Below the pieces are notes generated by a model. The model worked only from the letters and a program-made list of their open reading frames with translations, searched no databases and was not told the origin of the DNA. Shown here piece by piece: positions 51,804 to 60,718 of a stretch of 64,000 nt of DNA. This stretch comes from Achromobacter seleniivolatilans (lineage in GTDB: Bacteria; Pseudomonadota; Gammaproteobacteria; Burkholderiales; Burkholderiaceae_B): contig NZ_CP132976.1 in assembly GCF_030864005.1 (NCBI RefSeq), forward strand, positions 1,116,001 to 1,180,000, in the 5' to 3' direction. A program made the position numbers and the translations under genes. Numbering within the stretch: position 1 is the stretch's first letter; every line of letters begins with the position of its first letter.

Positions 51804-52828
51804 GCCGGGGCCTTGCGGGCGGTCAGCACGTGTACCGGCGCCATGGGGAAGCGGTCAGAGTCAAAGCCGCGCACGTCGGCGTAGCCCGCGTCCAGCAACG
51901 CTTGGTGCAATTCACCGGCCCGGGTGACGCGCCTGCCCAGCAGCATCATCGGCAGGTAGTAGGGCATCACGCGCGCGGCGGCGCGCGCATCGGCGGGAAT
52001 TTCCGCATGCGCCATGACCAATTGGCCGCCGGGGGCCAGCGCGTCATACATCTTGCGCAGGGTGGCGCAGGCGTCCGGCAGAAAGTGCAGCACGGACGAG
52101 CACCAGATCAGGTCATAACCCTGGCCGATGGAATCCGCAGCCAAATCACCGCCTATCACTGTCATGCGGTCTGACAGACCGGCCAGCGCGATATTCTCCT
52201 GAGCCACCGCAGCGGTCTCGGGCCAGTCGAACACCACGCCTGTAGCGCCAGGGCGGCACTGCACCAGATCGATACCGATCAGGCCCGGGCCGCCGCCCAG
52301 ATCCAGAATGCGCCGCGCCTGATCCGCCCCGGGCACGCAGGCGATGGCATGGCGCGCGGCCGCGACCGCGATGGCGCGCTGCTCCTGGCCGATCTGCACG
52401 CGCGCGGCATTGGCCCAGCCCGTGGCGTTGGTTTGCACATAAGGTTCGATGGGCGGACCATCCAGATTCAGTTGATCGCCCAGCTGCTCACTGAAATGCG
52501 CCAGCGCACGGCGCCGGTAGCGCCATGCGTCCGCGCAATAGTTGGGTTGGCCTTGGCAAAAATACTGATGCGCTTGCGCTTGGCATAGGTACTGCACGGG
52601 GTCGCCGTCAATGCGGTGCAGCACGTCCAGACTCCACAGCATGTCCAGCAAATGCGCAGTCTGCGCCGGGCGCAGGCGCAGCTCGGCGGAAACGTGTTCA
52701 GCGCTGGCGGGTTCGGTCAAGAGATCCAGCATGCCTAGCTCTAAAGCGGCATCCAAGGCGGCAGCCTGGATGGAGGCGGCCGCCAGGGTCCAGTAGCGCT
52801 GCATGGGATGAGAGTGATCAATATGCAC
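51800..52828 (-). CDS. SAM-dependent O-methyltransferase-like protein
   Basis: 342 residues. The class I SAM motif is RRILDLGGGPGLIGIDLVQCRPG (around 200), with an acetylserotonin O-methyltransferase-like helical N-terminus (ALELGMLDLLTEPASAEHVSAELRL) and GDLAADSIGQGYDLIWCSSVLHF in the core. It sits between a siderophore receptor and a permease, so it may modify a siderophore or its breakdown product. The GTG at 52828 follows AAAGGA by seven bases and lies just after the receptor stop; the internal ATG 52804 is the alternative. Confidence 0.85.
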   Translation of the reverse strand: MHIDHSHPMQRYWTLAAASIQAAALDAALELGMLDLLTEPASAEHVSAELRLRPAQTAHLLDMLWSLDVLHRIDGDPVQYLCQAQAHQYFCQGQPNYCADAWRYRRRALAHFSEQLGDQLNLDGPPIEPYVQTNATGWANAARVQIGQEQRAIAVAAARHAIACVPGADQARRILDLGGGPGLIGIDLVQCRPGATGVVFDWPETAAVAQENIALAGLSDRMTVIGGDLAADSIGQGYDLIWCSSVLHFLPDACATLRKMYDALAPGGQLVMAHAEIPADARAAARVMPYYLPMMLLGRRVTRAGELHQALLDAGYADVRGFDSDRFPMAPVHVLTARKAPA

Positions 52829-52841
52829 AATAGGTCCTTTG

Positions 52842-54833
52842 TTAGATGCGCCAGGTAAAGCGCAGGCCGGCTTCGCGCGGCGGGCTGTAGACGGTGACGA
52901 TGCCGTTTTGGTAGCCAACCGCGTCGTAGCGGCGATTGGCCAGGTTGTTGACGTAGGCAGATATTTCGACTTGGCGCACCGTGACGCCGGCCGCCAGATT
53001 GATCAGGCCGTAGCCGTTGCGGCGATACCGGTTGGCGGCGTCCAGGTAGACGCTGCCGGTGCCGGTCAAGGACGCCTGCGCGTACCAGCCAGCGGGGGCG
53101 TCGTAGCGGGCGCTTAAATAGCCATTGATGCGGGGCGCAAACGGGTTCTGGTTGCCGCTGTAATCTGCGGAGCCGTCCATAAAGCTGGAAAAACGCGTGC
53201 GGTTCAAGCCCAATCCGGCCTGCATCGACCAGCCATCGCCCAGCAGATATTCCAGTTCGAATTCCGCGCCGATAGACCGGGCCGACGCCGCATTGGTGAC
53301 GTACACCAAGCCGGGTAGCGGCATTTGTTGCACCTGCATGTTCTTGACGGTCATGACGTAGAACGCGCTGGAATAACGCAGGCGGTTGCCGGCCAACCAG
53401 CCTTTAGCGCCGATCTCGTACGAGCGCAGCGTCTCGGGTTGATAGGCGGCGTAGTTGGCGGCGGGTGAGAACACGTTGAAGCCGCCTGCACGGAAGCCAT
53501 CGGACACCGACGCGTAAACCTGCTGACGCGGCGCAAAGGCGTATTGCACAGCCAAACGCGGCGTCACGCGGGTCCAATCGGCGCGGCGTTGCGAGTCGCC
53601 TTGCGGCCGGAAGCGGATCTGATCGCGTTCGACGCGCGCACCGGCTTCGACCGTCCAACGTTCGGCCAGCGGCACGGTCCAGTGGGTGAAGGCGGCGGTG
53701 GAGTTGCCCCGCAGATTGACCACGCTTTCAGTCAGACCCCGCGGCATCTTCTGCGTGTTGATCAGATCGTGATCGTCGCCGTCGGCATACAGGCCCACAA
53801 GCCAGTGCGCGCGCTTCCAATCGCCTTCCAGACGAAGCTCCTGCGACAAATTGCTGAAATGATGGTCGCGTGCGATATGGAGCAGATCGGCCGGCAAAAA
53901 ATCAGTGTCTTGCTGAACACGGTCGCGGAAGTCGTTCCAGGCGGTGACGGACGACAGACGCAGTCCAGAGTCGAAGTCATGCTGCACGGCCAGCGACGCG
54001 CTGCGGCCGATCGAGTGGTTCCAGCTGGGCGTGCCGGACGCAACGGTCGCGCGCGGAGCGCTTGGTGAACCCCAAAGCGCCGCGCCATCGCGGTAATCCA
54101 CTTGCGAATAGCGCAAGGTGGCGTCGGTGCTGGCTGACGGTGTCCAGCGCAGCGCCAGCTTGCCGTTGCGCAACTCGCGGTCGTCTTCGCGCTTGCCGGT
54201 ATAGGTGTTGTCGATAAAACCGTTCTGGCTGCGCCATGCGCCGGCAACGCTGGCGTACAGCCGGTCTTCGACCAGCGGGCCGCTCAGGTCAAAACGCGTC
54301 ACGCGCAAATCGCGGCTGCCGATTTCGGCGGAGACCTGGCCGCGCAAGGTGTTGTCGGGCTGCCGGGTGTGGATATTGATGACGCCCGCTTCGGCATTTC
54401 GGCCATACAGCGTGGATTGCGGGCCGCGCAGCACTTCTACCCGGTCAATCGCCAGCATCTGGTTGTCGTAACCCTGCGCGGTCAATGTCGGCACGCCGTC
54501 TACGACCAGCAGCGTAGAGGTTGAGAACGAAAAGAAATTGGCCGACAGGCCCCGCATGACGGGGGAGTTGACGCCCGCCTGGCCAAAGGGCTGGAAGCTC
54601 AGGCCCGGCGTTATGGTCTGTAGCGCTTCAACGTTCTGAATACCTTGTGATTCCAGCATGTCGCCATCAAAGACGGACAGGCTGGCGGGCACGGATTCCA
54701 GCACGCGCTCCTGCTTGTCGGCAGTGACGGTAATGGCGGGCAGCTCGGCAGGCGGCTGGGCGAACACGTCGGGCGCGCAGGTCAGGCAGACCAGCGCCCA
54801 GGCGATGGGCGTAAGAGGGGGGTGCGGGATCAT
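52842..54833 (-). CDS. TonB-dependent receptor, FyuA (yersiniabactin)-like
   Basis: 663 residues. A signal peptide ends near APDVFA-QP (residue 26). The TonB box region is AITVTADKQERVLESV. The plug reads ERVEVLRGPQSTLYGRNAEAGVINIHTRQPDNTLRGQ, close in wording to FyuA. The barrel ends FTWRI, with the usual terminal aromatic followed by one more residue. No STN domain. The start at 54833 follows AGGAAC; the longer frame would cross the AraC promoter. It should import a phenolate-type ferric siderophore. Confidence 0.92.
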   Translation of the reverse strand: MIPHPPLTPIAWALVCLTCAPDVFAQPPAELPAITVTADKQERVLESVPASLSVFDGDMLESQGIQNVEALQTITPGLSFQPFGQAGVNSPVMRGLSANFFSFSTSTLLVVDGVPTLTAQGYDNQMLAIDRVEVLRGPQSTLYGRNAEAGVINIHTRQPDNTLRGQVSAEIGSRDLRVTRFDLSGPLVEDRLYASVAGAWRSQNGFIDNTYTGKREDDRELRNGKLALRWTPSASTDATLRYSQVDYRDGAALWGSPSAPRATVASGTPSWNHSIGRSASLAVQHDFDSGLRLSSVTAWNDFRDRVQQDTDFLPADLLHIARDHHFSNLSQELRLEGDWKRAHWLVGLYADGDDHDLINTQKMPRGLTESVVNLRGNSTAAFTHWTVPLAERWTVEAGARVERDQIRFRPQGDSQRRADWTRVTPRLAVQYAFAPRQQVYASVSDGFRAGGFNVFSPAANYAAYQPETLRSYEIGAKGWLAGNRLRYSSAFYVMTVKNMQVQQMPLPGLVYVTNAASARSIGAEFELEYLLGDGWSMQAGLGLNRTRFSSFMDGSADYSGNQNPFAPRINGYLSARYDAPAGWYAQASLTGTGSVYLDAANRYRRNGYGLINLAAGVTVRQVEISAYVNNLANRRYDAVGYQNGIVTVYSPPREAGLRFTWRI

Positions 54834-54902
54834 CGGGGTTCCTGTGCGTGCATCCGCGGCCGCTGTCCTTGCGCAGCCGTCCCGACGATGGTATTTCTTT
54901 AT

Positions 54903-54921
54903 GCGAACGACTATCATTAAC
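54903..54921. promoter_or_regulatory. probable Fur box in the receptor/AraC intergenic region
   Basis: GCGAACGACTATCATTAAC matches the 19-base Fur consensus at about 13 positions. It lies between the divergent receptor and AraC genes, where Fur repression of both is expected. Confidence 0.55.
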
Positions 54922-55000
54922 GTTTGTATGCGATTCGGATTTATCCGTATGCAAATCGGCGGCGTTCGCATCCCGCAGTGCGCCAGCCAAGGAAAGCCCC

Positions 55001-55921
55001 ATGTTCATGCGTGTTTCGTCCCTGCTTGCCCAGCCTGGCCATAGCCCCCGTCCGGGATGGCGGCGCCATGCCTTGCCGCAGGAGCTGGGCCTTTGCTATG
55101 CAGACCGCATGGATCTGGATGACGGCCTGACGCTGGTGCATTCGCAGTACACGCCGGTGCGGGACCTGATCGAAGAAAATGCGGCGGGCTACGGCGCACG
55201 CACGCTGGTGATCACGTTGGCGATGCAGGGCATGTCCGCCTATCAAGGCGCGGACGGCTCCGAACTGGATTTCCGGGGCGGTCATACGACGGTGACCGCC
55301 TTTCAGCGCAGCCAGGGCGAACGACGCTATCTGGGCGGCGCGACGGTGTCGCAATTGCGCTTGCTGGTGGGCGAACAGGTATTACGCCGTTATGCCGGCG
55401 ATGAGCGGGCCGAAAGCCTGCTGGGCGAGGGCGGTTTGCGGCGTCTGTCCCAACGCAAGACCAGCGCTGAACTCAGCGCGGCTGCGGTGGAACTGGCGGC
55501 GGGCGGTGATCCGCTGGACGCGCATATCCGCGCATTGACCTTGTTGGCCCGTCAATTGCGCGGCCTGGGGCCCGCGCCTGAGCCAGGCCGGCTCAGTCAG
55601 ACCGACATCGCGCGGCTGGAAGCCGCACGCGCCTTGATGCAGGAACAGATGGACCGGGATCTGACCGTGCAGTATCTGTGTCTGGCCACGGGCTTGAACG
55701 AGTTCAAACTGAAAGAAGGATTCCGCACGCTATATGGCAATAGCCCGCACAGGCTGCTGACCGAGCTGCGTATGCGCCGCGCGTGGGAACTGCTGGAAAC
55801 GGGTTGCCAGGTAGCCCAGGCCGCGTATTGCGTGGGCTATCGGCACCCGGCTAATTTCAGCGCGGCTTTCACGCGCTTTCATGGCCGTACGCCCAAGTCG
55901 GTTTTCGGCAAGCGGCGGTAG
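55001..55921 (+). CDS. AraC-family regulator (PchR/YbtA-like)
   Basis: 306 residues. The C-terminal AraC double helix-turn-helix is DLTVQYLCLATGLNEFKLKEGFRTLYGNSPHRLLTELRMRRAWELLETGCQVAQAAYCVGYRHPANFSAAFTRFHGRTPKSVF. The N-terminal domain would sense the ferric siderophore. AAGGAA before ATG 55001. It is divergent from the FyuA-like receptor, like YbtA and PchR in known siderophore loci, and probably activates it. Confidence 0.9.
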   Translation: MFMRVSSLLAQPGHSPRPGWRRHALPQELGLCYADRMDLDDGLTLVHSQYTPVRDLIEENAAGYGARTLVITLAMQGMSAYQGADGSELDFRGGHTTVTAFQRSQGERRYLGGATVSQLRLLVGEQVLRRYAGDERAESLLGEGGLRRLSQRKTSAELSAAAVELAAGGDPLDAHIRALTLLARQLRGLGPAPEPGRLSQTDIARLEAARALMQEQMDRDLTVQYLCLATGLNEFKLKEGFRTLYGNSPHRLLTELRMRRAWELLETGCQVAQAAYCVGYRHPANFSAAFTRFHGRTPKSVFGKRR

Positions 55922-55932
55922 CCGCGCGGCGG

Positions 55933-57117
55933 TCAGAGCGCGGCGCGCGCTTGCGCCGCCGATCGCCGCGACACGCTTTCCCAGACCGCAACCACGATCA
56001 TGATCAAGGTGGTCAGGCCGCCCACCATCAAGTTGTCAGTCACATACGACACGGGCGCCAGCACCGCCAGCAACACCAGCCCGACCACGTGAGACAGCGG
56101 GAAGCGGGCGTACACCACGGCCTTGTAGATGCCATTGCCCAGCAGATACAGCGCCGGGCCGCCGATCAGCGCCGCAGCAGCGGGCGTGGCGATGCGGCCG
56201 TCGGGGTGCAGAATGACCAGTTCATTGGCCACCGCCGACACAATCACGCCCGCAATCAAAATCACATGCACATAGTGAAAATAGGCGCCGATGCGGCCTG
56301 GGTCCGAGGAATGCACGATGGCCTCGCTACCGTCTTTGCTGCTGGTATCGAAGTACACCCACCACATCGCCGCAGTGCCCAGAAACGCCACCAGCAGGGC
56401 GATCAGCGTGGGGGCGTCCCAGTGGGTATGTTCGCCCAGCGTCGCGCCAGTGATCAGCAGCGTTTCGCCCAGCGCCACGATCACGAACAATTGGCACCGT
56501 TCGGCCAGATGGCCGCCTTCTATCGTCCAGTCGCTGGTGCGTGAGCGGCCCAGCCCCGGTAAGCGAAAGCCGATCATCGGGGAAATGTATTCGCAGGCCA
56601 CGGCCAGAATCCACAAAACCAGCCGGACATCGCCCGAGGCCAGCCCGCCCGCAATCCACAACACCGCCGATATCGAAAGCCAGCCCAGCATGCGCTGAAA
56701 ATTGTCGGCCAGCGGGTGTTTGGACCCCAGGTGCAGCACGATGAACACGGTGCGCCCGACCTGGATCAGCACGTAGCAGATGGCAAATATCAAGCCGTTG
56801 GCGCCGAACGCATCAGGCAGCACGGCGGCGGCGATCAAGCCCACGAGCATGACGCCGAACAACATGATCCGCATGGGCAGCGCGTCGGGATCAAACCAGT
56901 TCGTCACCCAGCAGGTGTATTGCCAGCCCAGCCAAACGGCAAACCACAACACCAGTGTGTGTACGGCACCCATCAACGTCAGGTCATGCAGCAGGCTGTG
57001 TGACAGCTGCGTCACCGCAAACACGTAGACCAAGTCAAAGAAAAGTTCGACATAGGTGACACGGGCTTCGTGGCCGTCCCGATGACGAAGCAGATTGGCG
57101 CTGGCAAGAAAGGTCAT
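55933..57117 (-). CDS. ltrA: low temperature requirement protein A (LtrA)
   Basis: 394 residues with about ten membrane spans. The opening DGHEARVTYVELFFDLVYVFAVTQLSHSLLHDLT and the DWTIEGGHLAERCQLFVIVALGETLLITG stretch are the LtrA pattern. The protein is a membrane protein of unknown chemistry, named from growth at low temperature in Listeria. It is alone, tail to tail with the AraC gene. Confidence 0.9.
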   Translation of the reverse strand: MTFLASANLLRHRDGHEARVTYVELFFDLVYVFAVTQLSHSLLHDLTLMGAVHTLVLWFAVWLGWQYTCWVTNWFDPDALPMRIMLFGVMLVGLIAAAVLPDAFGANGLIFAICYVLIQVGRTVFIVLHLGSKHPLADNFQRMLGWLSISAVLWIAGGLASGDVRLVLWILAVACEYISPMIGFRLPGLGRSRTSDWTIEGGHLAERCQLFVIVALGETLLITGATLGEHTHWDAPTLIALLVAFLGTAAMWWVYFDTSSKDGSEAIVHSSDPGRIGAYFHYVHVILIAGVIVSAVANELVILHPDGRIATPAAAALIGGPALYLLGNGIYKAVVYARFPLSHVVGLVLLAVLAPVSYVTDNLMVGGLTTLIMIVVAVWESVSRRSAAQARAAL

Positions 57118-57199
57118 GGCGGGCGCTTCCTGTGGGTGAGGGGCGCAGCCAGATTACTGCAAGGGCCGGGTAGACAACTGCAAATAATTCAAAAGCCGG

Positions 57200-57277
57200 G
57201 CAGGGCGTCGCGCAGGCGCTACGTCAGGCATGACCTTGAGGCAGGGCGTCACGCAGGCGCTACGTCAGGCATGACCT
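57200..57277. repeat. tandem 37-base direct repeat (period 41)
   Basis: 57200-57236 and 57241-57277 match at 36 of 37 bases, separated by TGAG. Each unit contains GCGCTACGTCAGGCATGACC. It lies in the spacer between LtrA and the VOC gene. It may be a small regulatory repeat or a recent duplication. Confidence 0.75.
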
Positions 57278-57290
57278 GGATTCAGCGCCG

Positions 57291-57719
57291 TCAGTGGGTG
57301 CTGCGGCCGCCGCTGATCATCCAGCGCGTGCCAAAGCGGTCAATCAACGCCCCATACGCTTCCGCCCAGAATGTCTTTTGCAGCGGCATCGTTACACTGC
57401 CGCCTTCGCCCAATTGCTCGAAAACCCGGTGCGCATCGGACACCGTCGGAAAGACCAGCGACAAGGCCACGCCTTGTTTGCCGGGATAGGGGTGGCCAAC
57501 AGTCGCGTCGCTGCCCATCAGCGTCTGTTCGTCCAGCCCCAGGCGCGCATACATGATGCGCTCGGCGTCTTCTGCGGATAGCGTTGGCATGGCGGCGTCC
57601 GGCGGCGCGTCGGCGTATCGGATCATGGCTTCCAGCTGGCCGCCCAGCACGCGTTCGTAAAAGCGCATGGCATCGGCGCAATTGCCGTCAAAGCTGAGAT
57701 AGGCGGATAGTTGGGGCAT
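57291..57719 (-). CDS. PhnB-type VOC protein
   Basis: 142 residues. MPQLSAYLSFDGNCADAMRFYERVLGGQLEAMIRYADAPPD and KQTFWAEAYGALIDRFGTRWMISGG are characteristic of the PhnB/3-demethylubiquinone-methyltransferase-like VOC family, a metal-binding fold of uncertain substrate. GGAGA precedes the ATG at 57719. Divergent from the AhpD-like gene. Confidence 0.88.
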   Translation of the reverse strand: MPQLSAYLSFDGNCADAMRFYERVLGGQLEAMIRYADAPPDAAMPTLSAEDAERIMYARLGLDEQTLMGSDATVGHPYPGKQGVALSLVFPTVSDAHRVFEQLGEGGSVTMPLQKTFWAEAYGALIDRFGTRWMISGGRSTH

Positions 57720-57897
57720 GATGTCTCCGTGGATGGCACTTGCCGGCGCCGCCGCCGAACTATGATGGAAGGCTGCATGGCCGCCGGGCATAGGGCCGGT
57801 GACGCAAATTCATCATAGGGCAGGCGCGGCCGTCTGGGTACGATACCCAGGTGACGAGATTTTTCGGCGCATACGCGCAATAACCAGAGATACAGGC

Positions 57898-58305
57898 ATG
57901 AGCACGGTCAAATTGTTATCAGATGACGATGTCCGGAAAAGCCCCGAGGCGTGGGCCGTGTTCGAGGACATCCGGGCGACGCGCCAATCAGATTTCGTCA
58001 ACAACTTCTGGCGTGCGCTGGCCAACGATCCACCGCAACTGCTGCGCGTCTGGACGCAGTTGAAGCAGGTCATGATGGCCGAGGGCGAACTGTCGCCCCT
58101 GGTGCGCGAAATGATTTACATCGCCGTATCCACGGCCAACGGATGCACGTACTGCATTCATTCCCACACCGCCGCCGCGAAGGCTAAGGGCATGACGGAT
58201 GGCCAGCATGCAGAGCTGCTGTCTGTCATAGGCATGGCGGCGCAAACCAATGCGATGGTGACGGCCATGCAGGTGCCAGTGGACGCCGCTTTCGACGTCA
58301 CCTAG
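57898..58305 (+). CDS. carboxymuconolactone decarboxylase/AhpD-family protein
   Basis: 135 residues. ANGCTYCIHSHTAAAKAKGM carries the CxxC-xxxH active site of AhpD-like alkylhydroperoxidases, which gives a thiol-based peroxidase or reductase role. The upstream in-frame region to 57799 is non-family. The LON-domain gene starts nine bases after its end, likely cotranscribed. Confidence 0.9.
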   Translation: MSTVKLLSDDDVRKSPEAWAVFEDIRATRQSDFVNNFWRALANDPPQLLRVWTQLKQVMMAEGELSPLVREMIYIAVSTANGCTYCIHSHTAAAKAKGMTDGQHAELLSVIGMAAQTNAMVTAMQVPVDAAFDVT

Positions 58306-58314
58306 GAGGCCGCC

Positions 58315-58926
58315 ATGGCGCTGATCCCGCTGTTTCCCTTGTCCAATACGCTGTTTCCCGCCGGCGTGCTGCACCTGCGTATATTCGAGGTGCGCTACCT
58401 GGATATGATCCGCCGTTGCATTGCGGATGGCAGCGAGTTTGGCGTCGTGGGTTTGCTGGCAGGTAACGAGGTCCGTTCGCCCGAAGGGGTCGAGACCCTG
58501 TCGCCCGTAGGCACGATGGCGCGTATCGACACTTGGGACGCGCCCATGCCCGCATTGCTGGAGGTGCGCTGCCTGGGCACAAGCCGATTCCGGCTGATTT
58601 CCAGCGAGGTGGCAAAATACGGTCTTTGGATGGGCCGGACCGAGCCCATCGCCGACGACCCGCCCACGCCCGTGCCAAGTGCCATGCAGGCCAGCGCAGA
58701 TGCACTGGGCCGACTGGTGGCCCAATGGCAGCAAGAGGGCGTGCCCCCCGAGCGGATGCCCGTGGCGCCGCCATACCGGCTGGATGATTGCGGCTGGGTG
58801 GCGGATCGCTGGTGTGAACTGCTGCCGCTGCCTGCGGACGACAAGGCCCGTTTGTTGGGCCTGACCGACCCCGTGGCGCGGCTGGCTTCCATTCAAGATT
58901 TGCTTCGCGGCCTTGGATTGGCGTAG
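58315..58926 (+). CDS. LON substrate-binding-domain protein
   Basis: 203 residues starting MALIPLFPLSNTLFPAGVLHLRIFEVRYLDMI, the N-terminal (substrate-binding) domain of Lon protease, without the AAA+ and protease parts. Stand-alone versions exist widely with unknown role. AGGAGG before the ATG. It follows the AhpD-like gene with a nine-base gap. Confidence 0.88.
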   Translation: MALIPLFPLSNTLFPAGVLHLRIFEVRYLDMIRRCIADGSEFGVVGLLAGNEVRSPEGVETLSPVGTMARIDTWDAPMPALLEVRCLGTSRFRLISSEVAKYGLWMGRTEPIADDPPTPVPSAMQASADALGRLVAQWQQEGVPPERMPVAPPYRLDDCGWVADRWCELLPLPADDKARLLGLTDPVARLASIQDLLRGLGLA

Positions 58927-58960
58927 CGCGGCGTTGGCAAGAACTGTACTTTTGGACACC

Positions 58961-59872
58961 ATGGATATCAGGATTGACGAGGGCCTGCGCGCCTATATAG
59001 ACCCTTTGACCGAAGACGAACACGAGGCGCTGGAGCGCAGCCTGCTGGACGAGGGCTGCCGCGATGCGCTGGTGTTGTGGGGCGATCTGCTGGTTGATGG
59101 ACACAACCGCTACGCCATCTGCAAGAAGCACGGCATTGAATTCCAAACCCGGCAGAACACCGCATTCAAGTCGATGGCGGACGTGCATCTATGGATGATT
59201 GAAAACCATCTGGGCCGGCGCAGCGTATCGGACTTCCAGCGGGGCGTGCTGGCGCTGCGCAAGAAAGAGATTCTGCTGGCACGCGCCGTGCCGCCCGAAG
59301 GGGCGGCCGGCTCGTCGTCAGACGCGTCCTCCGGCGCAGCATCGTCCGAAGAATCGTCCGACGGATCGCCTCCCTGGGACGAAGACGCGCCGGGCGCCCC
59401 TGGCGCGCATGTGCAGCCGCCGACGATCCAATGGACGCCGCCCGTCCCCAGCCGTCAGGCGTTGGCGCGTGCGGCGCGGATCAGCAGCAGCACGCTGGGT
59501 CAGATTGAAAAAATCCAGAAGGACGCCGCGCCGGAATTGGTGCGGGCGGTAAAAGAGGGCGCAATCTCGATCAATGCCGCCGCTGCAGTCGCCTCCTTGC
59601 CCGCCGAGCGTCAGGCTGCGGCCGTCGCTGGCGGCAAGAAAGAGCTGCAACAGGCCGCGCGCGAGGTGCGCCAGGCCAAGGCGCCGCCGCCACGTGAAAC
59701 CCCGCCCGAGGAGCCCATCGAGAACATCGAGGATCTGCCCGGCGAGGTCGCCCGCCTGCGAGGTTTGCTGACCAAGCTGACCGACGAACGCGATCAGTTA
59801 AAGAAGAAAGTCATGCACCTGACGGTGGCTTTGTCCGAAGCGCGCAACGCCACCGGCGCGGGTGACGATTGA
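58961..59872 (+). CDS. ParB-N-domain protein (partition/plasmid-like)
   Basis: 303 residues. The ParB-like nuclease domain is at the N-terminus (ALERSLLDEGCRDALVLWGDLLVDGHNRYAICKKHGIEF), followed by a Ser/Asp/Pro-rich low-complexity linker at about 110-160, an HTH-like core SRQALARAARISSSTLGQIEKIQ, and a C-terminal coiled-coil (GEVARLRGLLTKLTDERDQLKKKVMHLTVAL). No ParA partner is seen, so it may be a stand-alone DNA-binding/regulatory ParB-fold protein. ATG 58961 chosen; the longer upstream frame overlaps the LON gene. Confidence 0.78.
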   Translation: MDIRIDEGLRAYIDPLTEDEHEALERSLLDEGCRDALVLWGDLLVDGHNRYAICKKHGIEFQTRQNTAFKSMADVHLWMIENHLGRRSVSDFQRGVLALRKKEILLARAVPPEGAAGSSSDASSGAASSEESSDGSPPWDEDAPGAPGAHVQPPTIQWTPPVPSRQALARAARISSSTLGQIEKIQKDAAPELVRAVKEGAISINAAAAVASLPAERQAAAVAGGKKELQQAAREVRQAKAPPPRETPPEEPIENIEDLPGEVARLRGLLTKLTDERDQLKKKVMHLTVALSEARNATGAGDD

Positions 59873-59882
59873 CTCCGTGACC

Positions 59883-59912
59883 TAGGGTAATCACGAATAA
59901 GGGATTACCCTA
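59883..59912. other. 10-base inverted repeat between ParB-like and RraA-like genes
   Basis: TAGGGTAATC (59883-59892) and GATTACCCTA (59903-59912) are perfect complements around ten bases. No T-run follows. It lies 126 bases before the RraA-like start, so an operator for that operon or a weak terminator for the gene before are both possible. Confidence 0.5.
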
Positions 59913-60037
59913 AACCGCAATATGTACGAATTAAATTCCTGAATCGCCGGGAATTTATATCGTTTTGAAGAAAGGCATGCCGGGCTTTGTAATGCATGTT
60001 CGCTTAATCGCTTCACGCATTTACCCCTGGCTTGCTT

Positions 60038-60718
60038 ATGAACCCCATCGGATTTCGCATACTTTCCCGGCCCGCTCCGGCCGTCGCCGCTGACGTGCTG
60101 GCAGGCTTTGCCAGCATCGGCTCGGCCCAGATCAGCGACTGCATGAATCGCCTGTACGGCGTGTCGGGCCTGCGCCCGCTGCATGGCGGCACGCGCCGCA
60201 CGGTTGGCCTGGCGCTCACCGTCAAGACTCGTCCTGGCGATAACCTGATGATCCACAAAGCGATTTCGCTGGGTGGAGCAGGCGACGTGATCGTGGTGGA
60301 TGGCGCTGGCGACAGCAGCAACGCGCTGGTCGGCGAACTGATGATGATGGACGCGCAATCGCGCGGCATTGAAGGGTTTGTCATTGATGGCGCCGTGCGC
60401 GATCTGGATGTTTTTGCCCAGGGCGAATTCGGCTGCTTTGCGCGCGCTGTGTCGCACAAAGGCCCCTACAAGGACGGCCCCGGTGAAATCAACGTGCCCG
60501 TGTCCGTGGGCGGCCAAGTGGTCAACCCGGGCGACGTGGTGGTGGGCGACGCTGATGGCGTGGTGGTGATTCCCGCGGAACACGCCGCTGCCGTGCTGGC
60601 GCTGGCCCTGAAGAAAGAAGCCGACGAAGCCGTGGCCAAGGAAAAGCTGCGCGCAGGCACCTACACCAAGCCGTGGCTGGACAAGACCATCGCTGAAAAA
60701 ACGGGAGCCGCCAAATGA
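60038..60718 (+). CDS. RraA-like / HMG-aldolase-family protein
   Basis: 226 residues. ASIGSAQISDCMNRLYGVSGLRPLHGGTRRTVGLALTVKTRPGDNLMIHKAI and GDVIVVDGAGDSSNALVGELMMMDAQSRGIEGFVIDGAVRDLDVF are the RraA/4-hydroxy-4-methyl-2-oxoglutarate aldolase pattern. In a catabolic operon the aldolase/oxaloacetate decarboxylase role fits better than RNase E regulation. ATG 60038; a TTG six bases earlier is unlikely. Its end overlaps the aminotransferase start by four bases. Confidence 0.88.
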   Translation: MNPIGFRILSRPAPAVAADVLAGFASIGSAQISDCMNRLYGVSGLRPLHGGTRRTVGLALTVKTRPGDNLMIHKAISLGGAGDVIVVDGAGDSSNALVGELMMMDAQSRGIEGFVIDGAVRDLDVFAQGEFGCFARAVSHKGPYKDGPGEINVPVSVGGQVVNPGDVVVGDADGVVVIPAEHAAAVLALALKKEADEAVAKEKLRAGTYTKPWLDKTIAEKTGAAK

